DNA from: Reyranella sp. CPCC 100927 | GTDB lineage: Bacteria > Pseudomonadota > Alphaproteobacteria > Reyranellales > Reyranellaceae | NCBI RefSeq assembly: GCF_007859315.1 | Contig: NZ_VOHA01000004.1 | Coordinates: forward strand, 434,001 to 498,000 | DNA length: 64,000 bases | Reading direction: 5' to 3' | Part shown: positions 7,724 to 15,748 of the stretch, one piece after another | Position numbering within the stretch: the stretch's first letter is position 1 | Layout of the letters: each line of letters opens with the position of its first letter | Position numbers and translations under genes: made by a program | The notes under the pieces: model-generated | What the model was told of the DNA's origin: nothing | What the model saw: only the letters and a program-made list of their open reading frames with translations | Databases searched by the model: none

Positions 7724-8410
7724 TCACACGTGCTGAGCATCGGGTTCCGGTGAACGCGACACCTCGGTAGGCACCATACCGAACCGTTCCAAACCGCGCC
7801 GCCCTTCCGGGGTCAGGCCGTAGACGGCGCGTCCGGTGCGTTCGAACCAGCCATAGACATCCTGCTGCAGGAGGCGCCCGATGTGGGGACCGCAGCCTGA
7901 CGTGCGCAGTGCCGAGAGTTTCATCGGGCCGTGGGCGGCCAGAAGACTGGCACAGCGCAGCGCCTCCTGCCGATAGGCTGTCATGATGGGTTGCCGTGTC
8001 GAGCCGCCGCGGGTCGGATCGCCGACGCGGCGTGCATGTTCGCCGAGCAGCCGATGAACACGCCTGGTGTTCTTGCGCGGCGTATAGGGCAGGGGATCGA
8101 GGATGACCTCGACATGCGCATGGGCCACGATCATCAGTCCCAGGCCCAGGCGTCGACAGAGCTTCTTCACGTCCCGCATGCGCTTGGGCCACGTACCGAC
8201 GGCCAGGTAGACGGAGTCGGTCAAGGTGAGACGATCGACCCCCTGCATGACCAGGCCGAGGTTGAACGCGCGTTTCAGTTCGACCACGACAGGTGGCTCC
8301 GCGCCGCGCACGCCGACGAGGTCGCAGTGGCGCACCTCGCCCTTCACGACATAGCCTTGCCCCTCGAGCAGGGCTTTCACGGGTGCGTAGAGGTCGCTCT
8401 CCAGAGGCAT
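7724..8410 (-). CDS. DUF2161 family protein (putative PD-(D/E)XK nuclease fold)
   Basis: The start is the ATG at 8410, which shares one base with the stop of the LysR gene (TAATG), so translation is coupled. The 228 residues begin PLESDLYAPVKALLEGQGYVVKGEV and continue HCDLVGVRG and PVVVELKRAF, which places Asp and the ExK motif as in PD-(D/E)XK nucleases; this matches DUF2161. The C-terminal half looks like a winged-helix segment (LAAHGPMKLSALRTSG, RAVYGLTPEGRRGL). Function is not established; DNA cleavage or repair is an inference from the fold. Confidence 0.72.
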   Translation of the reverse strand: MPLESDLYAPVKALLEGQGYVVKGEVRHCDLVGVRGAEPPVVVELKRAFNLGLVMQGVDRLTLTDSVYLAVGTWPKRMRDVKKLCRRLGLGLMIVAHAHVEVILDPLPYTPRKNTRRVHRLLGEHARRVGDPTRGGSTRQPIMTAYRQEALRCASLLAAHGPMKLSALRTSGCGPHIGRLLQQDVYGWFERTGRAVYGLTPEGRRGLERFGMVPTEVSRSPEPDAQHV

Positions 8411-9279
8411 TATCGCGGTCCTCCGATCCAGCCGAGCGACGATGTAGCGTCGACCACCGCATCGATCATGTCTTTCGGCAGGCCTGTTCGCCATTTCAGC
8501 CCGATCGCGCGCGCCAGGCCGAGCTTGGTCACCGCCAGCGAAACGACATCCCTTGTCGCGAGACTGCGCGGCGCAATGGCGATGCCGATTCCCTGCGCCA
8601 CAAGGCGCAACGCCAGATCATCGCGTTGCGCCCGCGCCGCCGTCCGTATCGTGATACCCGCTGCGCTCAGACGGCCATTCTTCAGTTCGCACGTGCCGCG
8701 CATGACGATGGGTTCGCCGTCCAGATCCGCCGTGGTGATGCGTGCGGGCCGGCGGCCCGCCAGCCGATGATCTCGGGGGACGAGGGCGACGAACGGCTCT
8801 CGCCAGAGGACGCGCGTGGTCGTGGTTTCCTTGCCGACAAGCGTCCAGGCCGCGTCGATGCGCCCTGCGCGCAGCCATTGCACCAGGCGCTGCTGGTCAC
8901 CTTCCCACAGCTGCAGGCGTGTGCTGGGCTGCCGGTGAGACCACACCTCGGTGAGAGATGACACGTCGCTCCCCGCAATGGTGGTGAGCACACCCACGCG
9001 CAACCGCGGCGATGCCTCGGGCTTGGCCCGGAATGTCAGGCGCGCGGCTTCGCATCGTTTCAGGATGTCGACGGCGTGCTGGTGGAAAGCCATGGTATTC
9101 GGCGTCGCGACCAGCCGACGTCCGTAGCGCTCGAAAAGCGGAGCCCCCAGCTCTTGTTCAAGGGTCCGGAGGCCAACGGAAATCGCTGGCTGGGAAATGT
9201 GCAGTCGCTTGGCCGCCTTGCCGACGCCACCGCACTCCACCACAGCCGAGAGGAATTGGAGATGTTGGATCTTCATCAT
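8410..9279 (-). CDS. LysR family regulator
   Basis: The 289 residues have the LysR N-terminal helix-turn-helix (LQFLSAVVECGGVGKAAKRLHISQPAISVGLRTLEQELG) and a LysR substrate-binding domain. A second ATG three bases downstream is an equally good start. It is divergent from the enoyl-CoA hydratase gene, and the AT-rich inverted repeat between them (9286-9323) is the likely operator. The DUF2161 gene follows in the same transcript. Effector unknown, perhaps an acid or acyl-CoA precursor handled by the hydratase. Confidence 0.92.
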   Translation of the reverse strand: MMKIQHLQFLSAVVECGGVGKAAKRLHISQPAISVGLRTLEQELGAPLFERYGRRLVATPNTMAFHQHAVDILKRCEAARLTFRAKPEASPRLRVGVLTTIAGSDVSSLTEVWSHRQPSTRLQLWEGDQQRLVQWLRAGRIDAAWTLVGKETTTTRVLWREPFVALVPRDHRLAGRRPARITTADLDGEPIVMRGTCELKNGRLSAAGITIRTAARAQRDDLALRLVAQGIGIAIAPRSLATRDVVSLAVTKLGLARAIGLKWRTGLPKDMIDAVVDATSSLGWIGGPR

Positions 9280-9285
9280 ATTTGA

Positions 9286-9323
9286 TTATAAGAAAGTATC
9301 ATAAACATATATTATACTTATAA
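9286..9323. promoter_or_regulatory. AT-rich inverted repeat, likely LysR operator
   Basis: TTATAAG (9286-9292) is mirrored by CTTATAA (9317-9323), with further symmetry inside (AAGTAT and ATACTT). The spot is almost free of G and C in a GC-rich region and lies exactly between the divergent LysR and enoyl-CoA hydratase genes, which is where LysR regulators bind. It may also hold the minus-10 region of one or both promoters. Confidence 0.6.
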
Positions 9324-9369
9324 AGAGAGCATGGCTAGCCTCCGGCCCGACATATCGATCGGAGGCTTC

Positions 9370-10149
9370 ATGGTTTACGACCACATTCTGACCGAGACCC
9401 ACGGCAGGGTTGGCCTGGTCCGCTTCAACAGGCCGGATCGGCGCAATGCACTCAGCATGGCGCTGATCGCCGAGTTGCGCGATGCACTGGACATCTTCGA
9501 GGCTGCCGGTGAGATCGGTGCTATTGTGGTGACCGGCAATGACCAGGCGTTCGCGGCCGGTGCCGACATCGGTGAGATGGCGGCCCTGGAGTCGTTTGCC
9601 GACGTCTTCCAGTCCGAGTTCAGCGGGGCTGACTGGCTGAGGCTATCGACGTGTCGCAAACCCACCATCGCGGCCGTAGCGGGTTATGCGCTGGGTGGTG
9701 GATGCGAACTCGCCCTGATGTGCGATTTCATCCTGGCCGCTGATAATGCCAGGTTTGGCCAGCCGGAGATCACGGTCGGCGCCACGCCGGGATGTGGCGG
9801 CACGCAGCGTCTGCCGCGGGCGATCGGCAAGGCCAAGGCGATGGAAATGTGCCTGACGGGCCGCCTGATGGATGCAGCCGAGGCGGAGCGCAACGGCTTG
9901 GTTGCACGGATCGTGCCCCTCGCCAGCCTCGTCGAGGACGCGATCAACACAGCCAAGGCCATCGCCGGTCGTTCGCGGCCGGCGACGATGCTGGTCAAGG
10001 AGTGCGTAGGCCGTGCCTTTGAAATGCCCCTGGCCGAGGGCGTTCTCTTCGAGCGGCGGATGTTCCAGGCATGCTTCGCGCTTGATGACCGGCGTGAAGG
10101 CATGACCGCCTTCGCGGCCAAGCGGCCGGCGCGTTTCCGCGATCGTTGA
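9370..10149 (+). CDS. Enoyl-CoA hydratase
   Basis: The start is the ATG at 9370, preceded by GGAGG at 9361-9365; this gives 259 residues, the usual length. Both catalytic glutamates are present: GGGCELALMCD near residue 113 and FGQPEITVGATPGCGGTQRL near 133. It should hydrate 2-enoyl-CoA in beta-oxidation or an aromatic-acid pathway. It is divergent from a LysR gene and probably controlled by it. It is clearly a different type from the single-glutamate crotonase at 5958-6707. Confidence 0.93.
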   Translation: MVYDHILTETHGRVGLVRFNRPDRRNALSMALIAELRDALDIFEAAGEIGAIVVTGNDQAFAAGADIGEMAALESFADVFQSEFSGADWLRLSTCRKPTIAAVAGYALGGGCELALMCDFILAADNARFGQPEITVGATPGCGGTQRLPRAIGKAKAMEMCLTGRLMDAAEAERNGLVARIVPLASLVEDAINTAKAIAGRSRPATMLVKECVGRAFEMPLAEGVLFERRMFQACFALDDRREGMTAFAAKRPARFRDR

Positions 10150-10182
10150 CCAGCCAGCGGCTCGGTTGCCGACCCTTGGGAT

Positions 10183-11127
10183 TCAGGCGGTCGACTTCGG
10201 TCGCCGCGGCCAGCGGTTGGCGACCTGCGGCAACACCGCATCGATCAGCTGGCGGGTTTGGGCCAGCATGTCGTCTCCAGCGCCCATCGGCCGCAGAATG
10301 AACTTCGAGATGCCGGCATCGACGTACTCGGCAATGCGCGCCAGGATCGCGTCCGCATCGCCGAGAGCGAAATAGCGCTTGGCATCGCGTCCGGTGCGTT
10401 TTTCGTACGCTGCCATGGCTTCGGTGACAATGCGGTCGCCGGCATCGCCGAAATAGAAGGGGAAGCCGGCGCCGTAGTGGTCCGCGTCGATGGACCGCCC
10501 GGCGTCTGTTGCGGCGGCCTTGATTGCGGCCACCACGCGCGCGGCGTCGTCCGGCGTCTCGCCGCCGGCCTGCCAGCCGGTGCCGATGCGCGCGGTGCGG
10601 CGGATGGCGGCCTCGGATGCGCCGCCGATCCACAGGGGCAGGTCGGCCTGCACGGGCTTGGGCGCGATCGATGCCCCCGACAGGCGGTAGTAGGTGCCGG
10701 CGAAGTCGACGCTGTCTTCGCGCCACAGGCGCTGGATGATCTCCAGTCCCTCGTCGGTACGGCGGCCGCGGGTGCGCGTATCGACGTTGAGCGTCTTCCA
10801 CTCCGGCGCCAGCGGACTGCCGATGCCGAACGCCGGCAGCAGGCGTCCATCGGAGAGCACGTCGATGGTGGCACACTGCTTGGCCACCAGGACGGGATCG
10901 CGCAGCGCCACGGAGATGACGTTGACCCCGAATTTCAACCGGCGTGTGCGGCCTGCCAGCGCCGCGATCGCCGTCATGCACTCGAGGATCGGCTGGCGGC
11001 TGACGACACGATCAGTCTGCCATAGGGAGTCGATCCCGCCGTGTTCGCAGAGATCGACCCAGCGCCAATAGTCCGCGGCCGTGGCGAACGGAAACTCCAT
11101 CAGTCCGAGGCCGATTGCGACGCTCAT
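10183..11127 (-). CDS. LLM class flavin-dependent oxidoreductase
   Basis: The 314-residue protein belongs to the bacterial luciferase-like fold: GLGLMEFPF at the first strand, RRLKFGVNVISVALRDPVLVAKQCATIDVLSDGRLLPAFGIGSP in the middle and LPLWIGGASEAAIRRTARIGTGWQ. Such proteins are often labelled F420-dependent, but most alphaproteobacteria lack F420, so FMN is just as likely. It is the last of a group of three LLM genes on this strand, 21 bases after the upstream LLM gene. Substrate unknown. Confidence 0.85.
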   Translation of the reverse strand: MSVAIGLGLMEFPFATAADYWRWVDLCEHGGIDSLWQTDRVVSRQPILECMTAIAALAGRTRRLKFGVNVISVALRDPVLVAKQCATIDVLSDGRLLPAFGIGSPLAPEWKTLNVDTRTRGRRTDEGLEIIQRLWREDSVDFAGTYYRLSGASIAPKPVQADLPLWIGGASEAAIRRTARIGTGWQAGGETPDDAARVVAAIKAAATDAGRSIDADHYGAGFPFYFGDAGDRIVTEAMAAYEKRTGRDAKRYFALGDADAILARIAEYVDAGISKFILRPMGAGDDMLAQTRQLIDAVLPQVANRWPRRPKSTA

Positions 11128-11148
11128 GGCAGGGATTCCTCGCGTGTC

Positions 11149-11997
11149 TTAAGCCCCGTGCGCGGCGGCCAGCGGCGCCCAGGTGTCGAGCGTCCGCAGG
11201 ATGTCGTCGCGGCTCTTGTCCGGCACGCCGAACAGCGCGCGCTGAACGCCGGCCTTGGCGTAGCCCTCCAGTGCCGCCGCGTCCGGCGGCGCACCGAACA
11301 CCGAGGTCGTCAACGTTGCCGGATCACGCCCGGCCGCCGATGCCATCCGGTGCAGGCGATCGAGCGAGGCTGCGGCGTCGAAGCCGCGCATGGCGCGCGG
11401 GAACCAGCCGTCGCAGTAGGCGACGACCCGCTTCAAGGTGTGATCGGTTTCGCCGCCGAGCAGGATCGGCGGATGAGGACGCTGGGCCGGCTTGGGATAG
11501 CTCCAGATCGGGTCGAAGTTGACCATGTCGCCGTGGAACGACGCTTCCTCCTGGCTCCAGATCGCCTTCATGGCCAGCACCCGCTCGCGCATCAGCTTGA
11601 AGCGGGTGTCATAGCGGGCACCGTGGTTCTCCATCTCGTCGACGTTCCAGCCGCCGCCGATGCCGAAGATGAAACGGCCGCCCGACAGCAGGTCGAGGCT
11701 GGCGATGACCTTGGCCAGCACGATGGGATCGTGCTGAGGGACCAGACAGACACCGGTGCCGACCAGCAGCTTGCGCGTCACCGCCGCGGCAAAGGCGAGG
11801 CCGATGAAGGGATCGTGTGTGCGGGCGTACCGCTTGGGCAGCTCACCACCGCCGGGGAAGGGTGTTTTCCGGCTCAGCGGAATGTGGGTGTGCTCCGGAA
11901 CGAACAGCGATTCGAACCCGCGTTCTTCCAGGGCGCGTGCCAGTTCGGCGATATCGATTCCGTAGTCGGTCGGGAAGTAGAAGACTCCTACACGCAT
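11149..11997 (-). CDS. LLM class flavin-dependent oxidoreductase
   Basis: This 282-residue luciferase-like protein shows MRVGVFYFPTDYGIDIAELARALEERGFESLFVPEHTHIP, then LLVGTGVCLVPQHDPIVLAKVIASLDLLSGGRFIFGIGGGW and PPILLGGETDHTLKRVVAYCDGWFP. It is close to the TIGR03619 type. It lies directly upstream of the LLM gene at 10183 and likely shares its transcript. A stretch in it resembles a tRNA T-arm by chance (see rejected items). Substrate and flavin are unknown. Confidence 0.85.
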   Translation of the reverse strand: MRVGVFYFPTDYGIDIAELARALEERGFESLFVPEHTHIPLSRKTPFPGGGELPKRYARTHDPFIGLAFAAAVTRKLLVGTGVCLVPQHDPIVLAKVIASLDLLSGGRFIFGIGGGWNVDEMENHGARYDTRFKLMRERVLAMKAIWSQEEASFHGDMVNFDPIWSYPKPAQRPHPPILLGGETDHTLKRVVAYCDGWFPRAMRGFDAAASLDRLHRMASAAGRDPATLTTSVFGAPPDAAALEGYAKAGVQRALFGVPDKSRDDILRTLDTWAPLAAAHGA

Positions 11998-12092
11998 CGC
12001 GCTTCTCCACGGGACAGGTTGGGGTGTGGCTCACCTTGATACGACATCCGACGCCTGCTTGTCGCCGGGTTCACTCCAGCCCAGGAGGCGGG

Positions 12093-12548
12093 TCACCCAA
12101 CTTCATGGATGTGCGGCTGGAGTGCATTGTGCCCAAGTTCCAGGGTTGCAAGCGCGATGGGCAGCCTGAAACGGCGTGGTCCTGCACTTCCCGGATTGAG
12201 GTAGAGCACGGTACCGACGGACTCGATCTTCGGCTGATGCGAGTGGCATGACACGACGACATCGATTCCGCTGGTCGCGGGATCAAGGTCTATCTCTTTG
12301 AGGTTGTGAAGCACATAGATGCGTCGGCCGCCGAGCATCACGAGCGCCGTGCTCGGATACGCGGCCGCCCATTCGCCTCGATCGACGTTCCCCCGGATCG
12401 CCGTTGTCGGCGCGAGTTTGCGGAGTCCTGCGATCACCTCGGGGCTGCCGATATCGCCAGCGTGAATGATGTGATCAGCACCCACGAGCCGTTCGGTCGC
12501 CTCAGGGCGCAGAAGACCGTGGGTGTCAGAGATCACACCGATCTTCAT
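12093..12548 (-). CDS. YfcE/MJ0936-type metallophosphoesterase
   Basis: The 151 residues match the small YfcE-type phosphodiesterase family. Visible metal ligands are ISDTHGLL (D-x-H), HAGDIGS (GD), RGNVDRG (N) and CHSHQPKI, where Cys replaces the Gly of the usual GHTH but both His are kept. YfcE enzymes act on model phosphodiesters; the natural substrate is unknown. It lies between LLM genes on the same strand and is 19 bases downstream of the acetoacetate-decarboxylase-like gene. Confidence 0.87.
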   Translation of the reverse strand: MKIGVISDTHGLLRPEATERLVGADHIIHAGDIGSPEVIAGLRKLAPTTAIRGNVDRGEWAAAYPSTALVMLGGRRIYVLHNLKEIDLDPATSGIDVVVSCHSHQPKIESVGTVLYLNPGSAGPRRFRLPIALATLELGHNALQPHIHEVG

Positions 12549-12567
12549 CGCTGAGGCGTCCGGTGGC

Positions 12568-13338
12568 TCATTCGTCTGCCCGTGATTCCCGAATCCGGCG
12601 GGTGCCTTGATAGACCGGCTTCAATGGATCCATCACGAAGCGAATGCGCGGCAGGTCCGTGTCGACCATGGCGACGGTCGCGACGATGGGATCGCCCGGG
12701 CGCAAGTTGCCGGCGTTCCATGCCGCGGCGTCGAAAGTGCGCACCTCGGGCCGGCCGCGCTCGGCCTTGTGGAAGGCGTACTTGGGATCGACCTGGATCA
12801 GCATCGGCGACGTGGTGCCGTCCAATGGCGCATTGGCCATGGTCACCCAGTTGATGAGCTGCACGTCCGATCCGGAAATCGCCTCGGGATTGACGAGGGC
12901 GCAGTCCAGCACCGTGGTGCCGTCTTTCTCGACAACGCCCATCAGGCGGTCGTGGCGGCGCGTCAGGCTGACTTTGGCGGCGGTGGCGGGGATGCCCCAG
13001 CCGTGCCGCAGGCCATCGGCGGCTTCCGGTGTGCTGGCATAGGCTCCCAGTACCAGGCCGCGGGGGTGTGCCCCGGCGCGGCTGCCCAGGCGCACGGTCG
13101 CCAGCGTAAAGGGTCCAACCGGACTCTCCGGGCAGCGCGTGACGGTGATCGCCAGGTAGGAGGGCACCGCCGGATGCATGGCCTTGGGCAGCAAGGCGTC
13201 CGCCGCCGTCCGCGACGTTTCCAGCAACAGCTGCATGGTCTCGGCACCCGGCAATGCCCACGCCGGGGTATCGAGGTTGGGCAGCGTCGGCAGCCGGTTC
13301 GCGATGGTGGCGAGATCGAGGTGACCGAAGAGCGGCAT
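12568..13338 (-). CDS. Acetoacetate decarboxylase-like protein
   Basis: I chose the ATG at 13338, which shares a base with the stop of the upstream LLM gene (TGATG). The 256-residue protein has the general pattern of the acetoacetate decarboxylase superfamily: AMHPAVPSYLAITVTRCPESPVGPFTLATV, then LGAYASTPEAADGLRHGWGIPATAAKVSLTRRHDR, in which the Lys would correspond to the Schiff-base or fold-equivalent region. I cannot confirm the catalytic Lys without an alignment; some members of this fold are aldolase-dehydratases or non-catalytic. It is coupled to an LLM monooxygenase, which hints at a shared substrate. Confidence 0.55.
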   Translation of the reverse strand: MPLFGHLDLATIANRLPTLPNLDTPAWALPGAETMQLLLETSRTAADALLPKAMHPAVPSYLAITVTRCPESPVGPFTLATVRLGSRAGAHPRGLVLGAYASTPEAADGLRHGWGIPATAAKVSLTRRHDRLMGVVEKDGTTVLDCALVNPEAISGSDVQLINWVTMANAPLDGTTSPMLIQVDPKYAFHKAERGRPEVRTFDAAAWNAGNLRPGDPIVATVAMVDTDLPRIRFVMDPLKPVYQGTRRIRESRADE

Positions 13339-14462
13339 CACACGCCTCCCGCGGCAGCGGCCGGCGCCAAGGTGGGCCTTGCGCCTGATGTGGCGAACGC
13401 TGGCATCACTTCCTTGGCGAACAGCCGAAGGCTTGCCAGCACCTGGTCCTGCGGTACGACCTCATTGGCGTTGAGGAGGAAGTTGATGCGATCGACGCCA
13501 ATCGATTCCCATCGCTTGATGGCATTGATGATCCGCTTCGGATCGCCAAAGCACAGGCCCTCGGCCTGCTCCGACGTGGAGTCGGGGCCGGTGGCGGCGC
13601 GGCGCAGCTGCGGCAGCAGGCCGAGCGACTGGTAGGAGCGCGACGCGTAGACCTCCCGTGTCGAGATCAGCTGCGCGGCAAGGTAGTTGAACGTGTCACC
13701 CAGCCGCTTGCCCATAGCGACGCCCGTGTCGTTGTCCTCGTGGCAGAAGAGGAAGTTGGTGGTGCCGACCTGCTCGTTGACGAAGGCGCCGACCGGCTCG
13801 CACAGCTGGATGCGGCGGCGATACTCGCGGATCTTCTTGTCCTGCTCGGCGAAGCCGGCAAAGGTCAGACCGAGGCTGCCCAGGCCGCGGTCGGCGGCAT
13901 CGAGCTCGGTACCGGGGCTGGTGACGGCAACCCACATCGGCGGATGCGGCCGCTGATAGACCTTGGGCAGGATGGTGCGTTCCGGCATCGACCAGAACTC
14001 GCCCTCATACGCGAACGTCTCCTGCATCCACATCTTGGGCAGGCAACGCACGAACTCGTCCCACGATTTCTTGGTGTCGTCGGGGTTGGCGCGGAAGCCG
14101 CCCAGCTCGGTCCAGGTGGCGGAGCGCCCCGTGCCGACCTCCAGCCGCCCGCCGGACAGGATGTCCAGGGTCGCGGTGCGTTCGGCGATCTTGATCGGGT
14201 GATTGAACTGCGGCACGCAGACCACGATACCGTGCCCGACACGGATGTTCTTGGTCACCATGGCGCAGGCGGTGAGGAACAGCTCCGGCGCAGAGCAGTG
14301 GGAATACTCCTCGAGGAAATGATGCTCGACTGCCCAGACCTGCTCGAACCCGAGCTCGTCGGCCAATTTCACCTGCTCCAGGCAGTTCATGTAGACTTCG
14401 CGTTCGCGCTCGCGTGTCCAGGGACGCGGCACGGAGATTTCGTAGAAGATCCCGAATTTCAT
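13338..14462 (-). CDS. LLM class flavin-dependent monooxygenase
   Basis: The 374-residue protein starts MKFGIFYEISVPRPWTRE and has FEQVWAVEHHFLEEYSHCSAPELFL, NIRVGHGIVVCVPQFNHPIKIAERTATLDILSGGRLEVGTGRS and PPMWVAVTSPGTELDAADRGLG. The length and the EHHF motif are typical of the larger luciferase-like monooxygenases. It heads a minus-strand unit with the decarboxylase-like and phosphodiesterase genes. The acceptor is unknown; oxidative cleavage of an unusual carbon source would fit the setting. Confidence 0.87.
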   Translation of the reverse strand: MKFGIFYEISVPRPWTREREREVYMNCLEQVKLADELGFEQVWAVEHHFLEEYSHCSAPELFLTACAMVTKNIRVGHGIVVCVPQFNHPIKIAERTATLDILSGGRLEVGTGRSATWTELGGFRANPDDTKKSWDEFVRCLPKMWMQETFAYEGEFWSMPERTILPKVYQRPHPPMWVAVTSPGTELDAADRGLGSLGLTFAGFAEQDKKIREYRRRIQLCEPVGAFVNEQVGTTNFLFCHEDNDTGVAMGKRLGDTFNYLAAQLISTREVYASRSYQSLGLLPQLRRAATGPDSTSEQAEGLCFGDPKRIINAIKRWESIGVDRINFLLNANEVVPQDQVLASLRLFAKEVMPAFATSGARPTLAPAAAAGGV

Positions 14463-14632
14463 AGGCGTTTCTCCGACACGGACTTCGCCGTTTCACGACA
14501 ACGATAGTCACGGGCAGTGGAGGCCGGCAAGGCACCCGGTCGCGCTCTTTCGCGTGGCAGACATACCGGACGATGGGATGAGGCAGACTCTCGCACCTTG
14601 GCGCAGAATGCCGCCCAAAGTCGGGAGGTTCC

Positions 14633-15655
14633 ATGTCCATACGTATCTTCGCCCATCTGACGGACGATCTCAGCGCCGCAGCGCGCGAGGCCCGCGAAAT
14701 CGAGGCGCTGGGCTTCGATGGTGCGGTGACGCAGGAAACGGCGCACGATCCGTTCTTTCCGCTGTTGCTCGCCGTCGCCAACACCACGCGGCTCCATCTG
14801 ATGACGGACGTTGCGATCGCGTTTGCGCGTTCGCCCATGACCCTGGCCAATGTCGCGCACGACCTGAACGCGTCCTCGGGCGGACGCTTCACGCTGGGGC
14901 TGGGCTCGCAGATCAAGCCACATATCACGCGCCGTTTCAGCATGCCGTGGTCGCATCCGGCGGCGCGGATGCGTGAACTGGTGCAGGCCATCCAAGCGAT
15001 CTTCGCCACCTGGTACGACGGTGCGCCGCTGCGCTTCGAGGGCCAGTTCTACACGCACACGCTGATGACACCGGCCTTCACGCCGACGAACACGGCGCAC
15101 GGCAAGCCCGCGATCGGTATTGCCGCGGTGGGACCGCTGATGACCGAGACAGCGGGTGCCGTGGCCGACCGCCTGTTCGTGCATCCCTTTACCAGCGAGA
15201 ACTATCTGCGCCAGGCCACCCTGCCGCATCTCAAAGCCGGACTCGATAGTGCCGGTCGTCCCGCGGGCGCCTGCCAGTTGTTTTATGGGCCGCTGATCGT
15301 CACCGGCACGACCGAGGAGATCTTTACCCGCTCACGCCAGGCGACCCTCGATCGCATTGCCTTCTATGCCTCGACGCCGGCCTATCGGCCGGTGCTGGAG
15401 GCCCATGGCTGGGGTGACCTGCAGCCCGAGTTGCAGGCGATGACCCGGGACGGACGCTGGTCGGAGATGGGACGCCTGGTCAGCGAGGAGATGCTGAACA
15501 CGCTGGCCGTGGTCGGTGACGTGAAGGACATCGCGCCTCAGATCTGGGCCCGCTACGGCGATCTCGTGACCGATTTCAGCCTGTCCAGCGGTACGGTCGA
15601 TCGGTCGGCACTGGCGCGGATCGCGGCGGATCTGCGCGCACTGGCGGCGGCGTAG
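14633..15655 (+). CDS. TIGR03617-type LLM oxidoreductase
   Basis: The 340-residue protein has the luciferase-like fold: EAREIEALGFDGAVTQETAHDPFFPLLLAVANT, LMTDVAIAFARSPMTLANVAHDLNASSGGRFTLGLGSQIKPHITRRFSMPWSHP, and a C-terminal segment with AVVGDVKDIAPQIWARYGDLVTD. This matches the TIGR03617 group, usually annotated as F420-dependent. It is preceded by GGGAGGTTCC before the ATG and is transcribed divergently from the LLM gene at 13338. Cofactor (F420 or FMN) and substrate cannot be told from the sequence. Confidence 0.85.
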   Translation: MSIRIFAHLTDDLSAAAREAREIEALGFDGAVTQETAHDPFFPLLLAVANTTRLHLMTDVAIAFARSPMTLANVAHDLNASSGGRFTLGLGSQIKPHITRRFSMPWSHPAARMRELVQAIQAIFATWYDGAPLRFEGQFYTHTLMTPAFTPTNTAHGKPAIGIAAVGPLMTETAGAVADRLFVHPFTSENYLRQATLPHLKAGLDSAGRPAGACQLFYGPLIVTGTTEEIFTRSRQATLDRIAFYASTPAYRPVLEAHGWGDLQPELQAMTRDGRWSEMGRLVSEEMLNTLAVVGDVKDIAPQIWARYGDLVTDFSLSSGTVDRSALARIAADLRALAAA

Positions 15656-15748
15656 CCCCTGAGAGCACGGGCGGGACGCCGCTTCCAGGGATCTTGAGGC
15701 ACACGGCTGGCATCACCATCTGTCAGGGCGTAGGCTCCGGGCTGGGAG

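Noticed and set aside
11906-11925. tRNA T-arm-like stretch (GGTTCGAATCG on the minus strand)
   Set aside because: It lies inside an LLM oxidoreductase gene, where it encodes Arg-Gly-Phe-Glu-Ser, and no acceptor stem or anticodon arm can be drawn around it.
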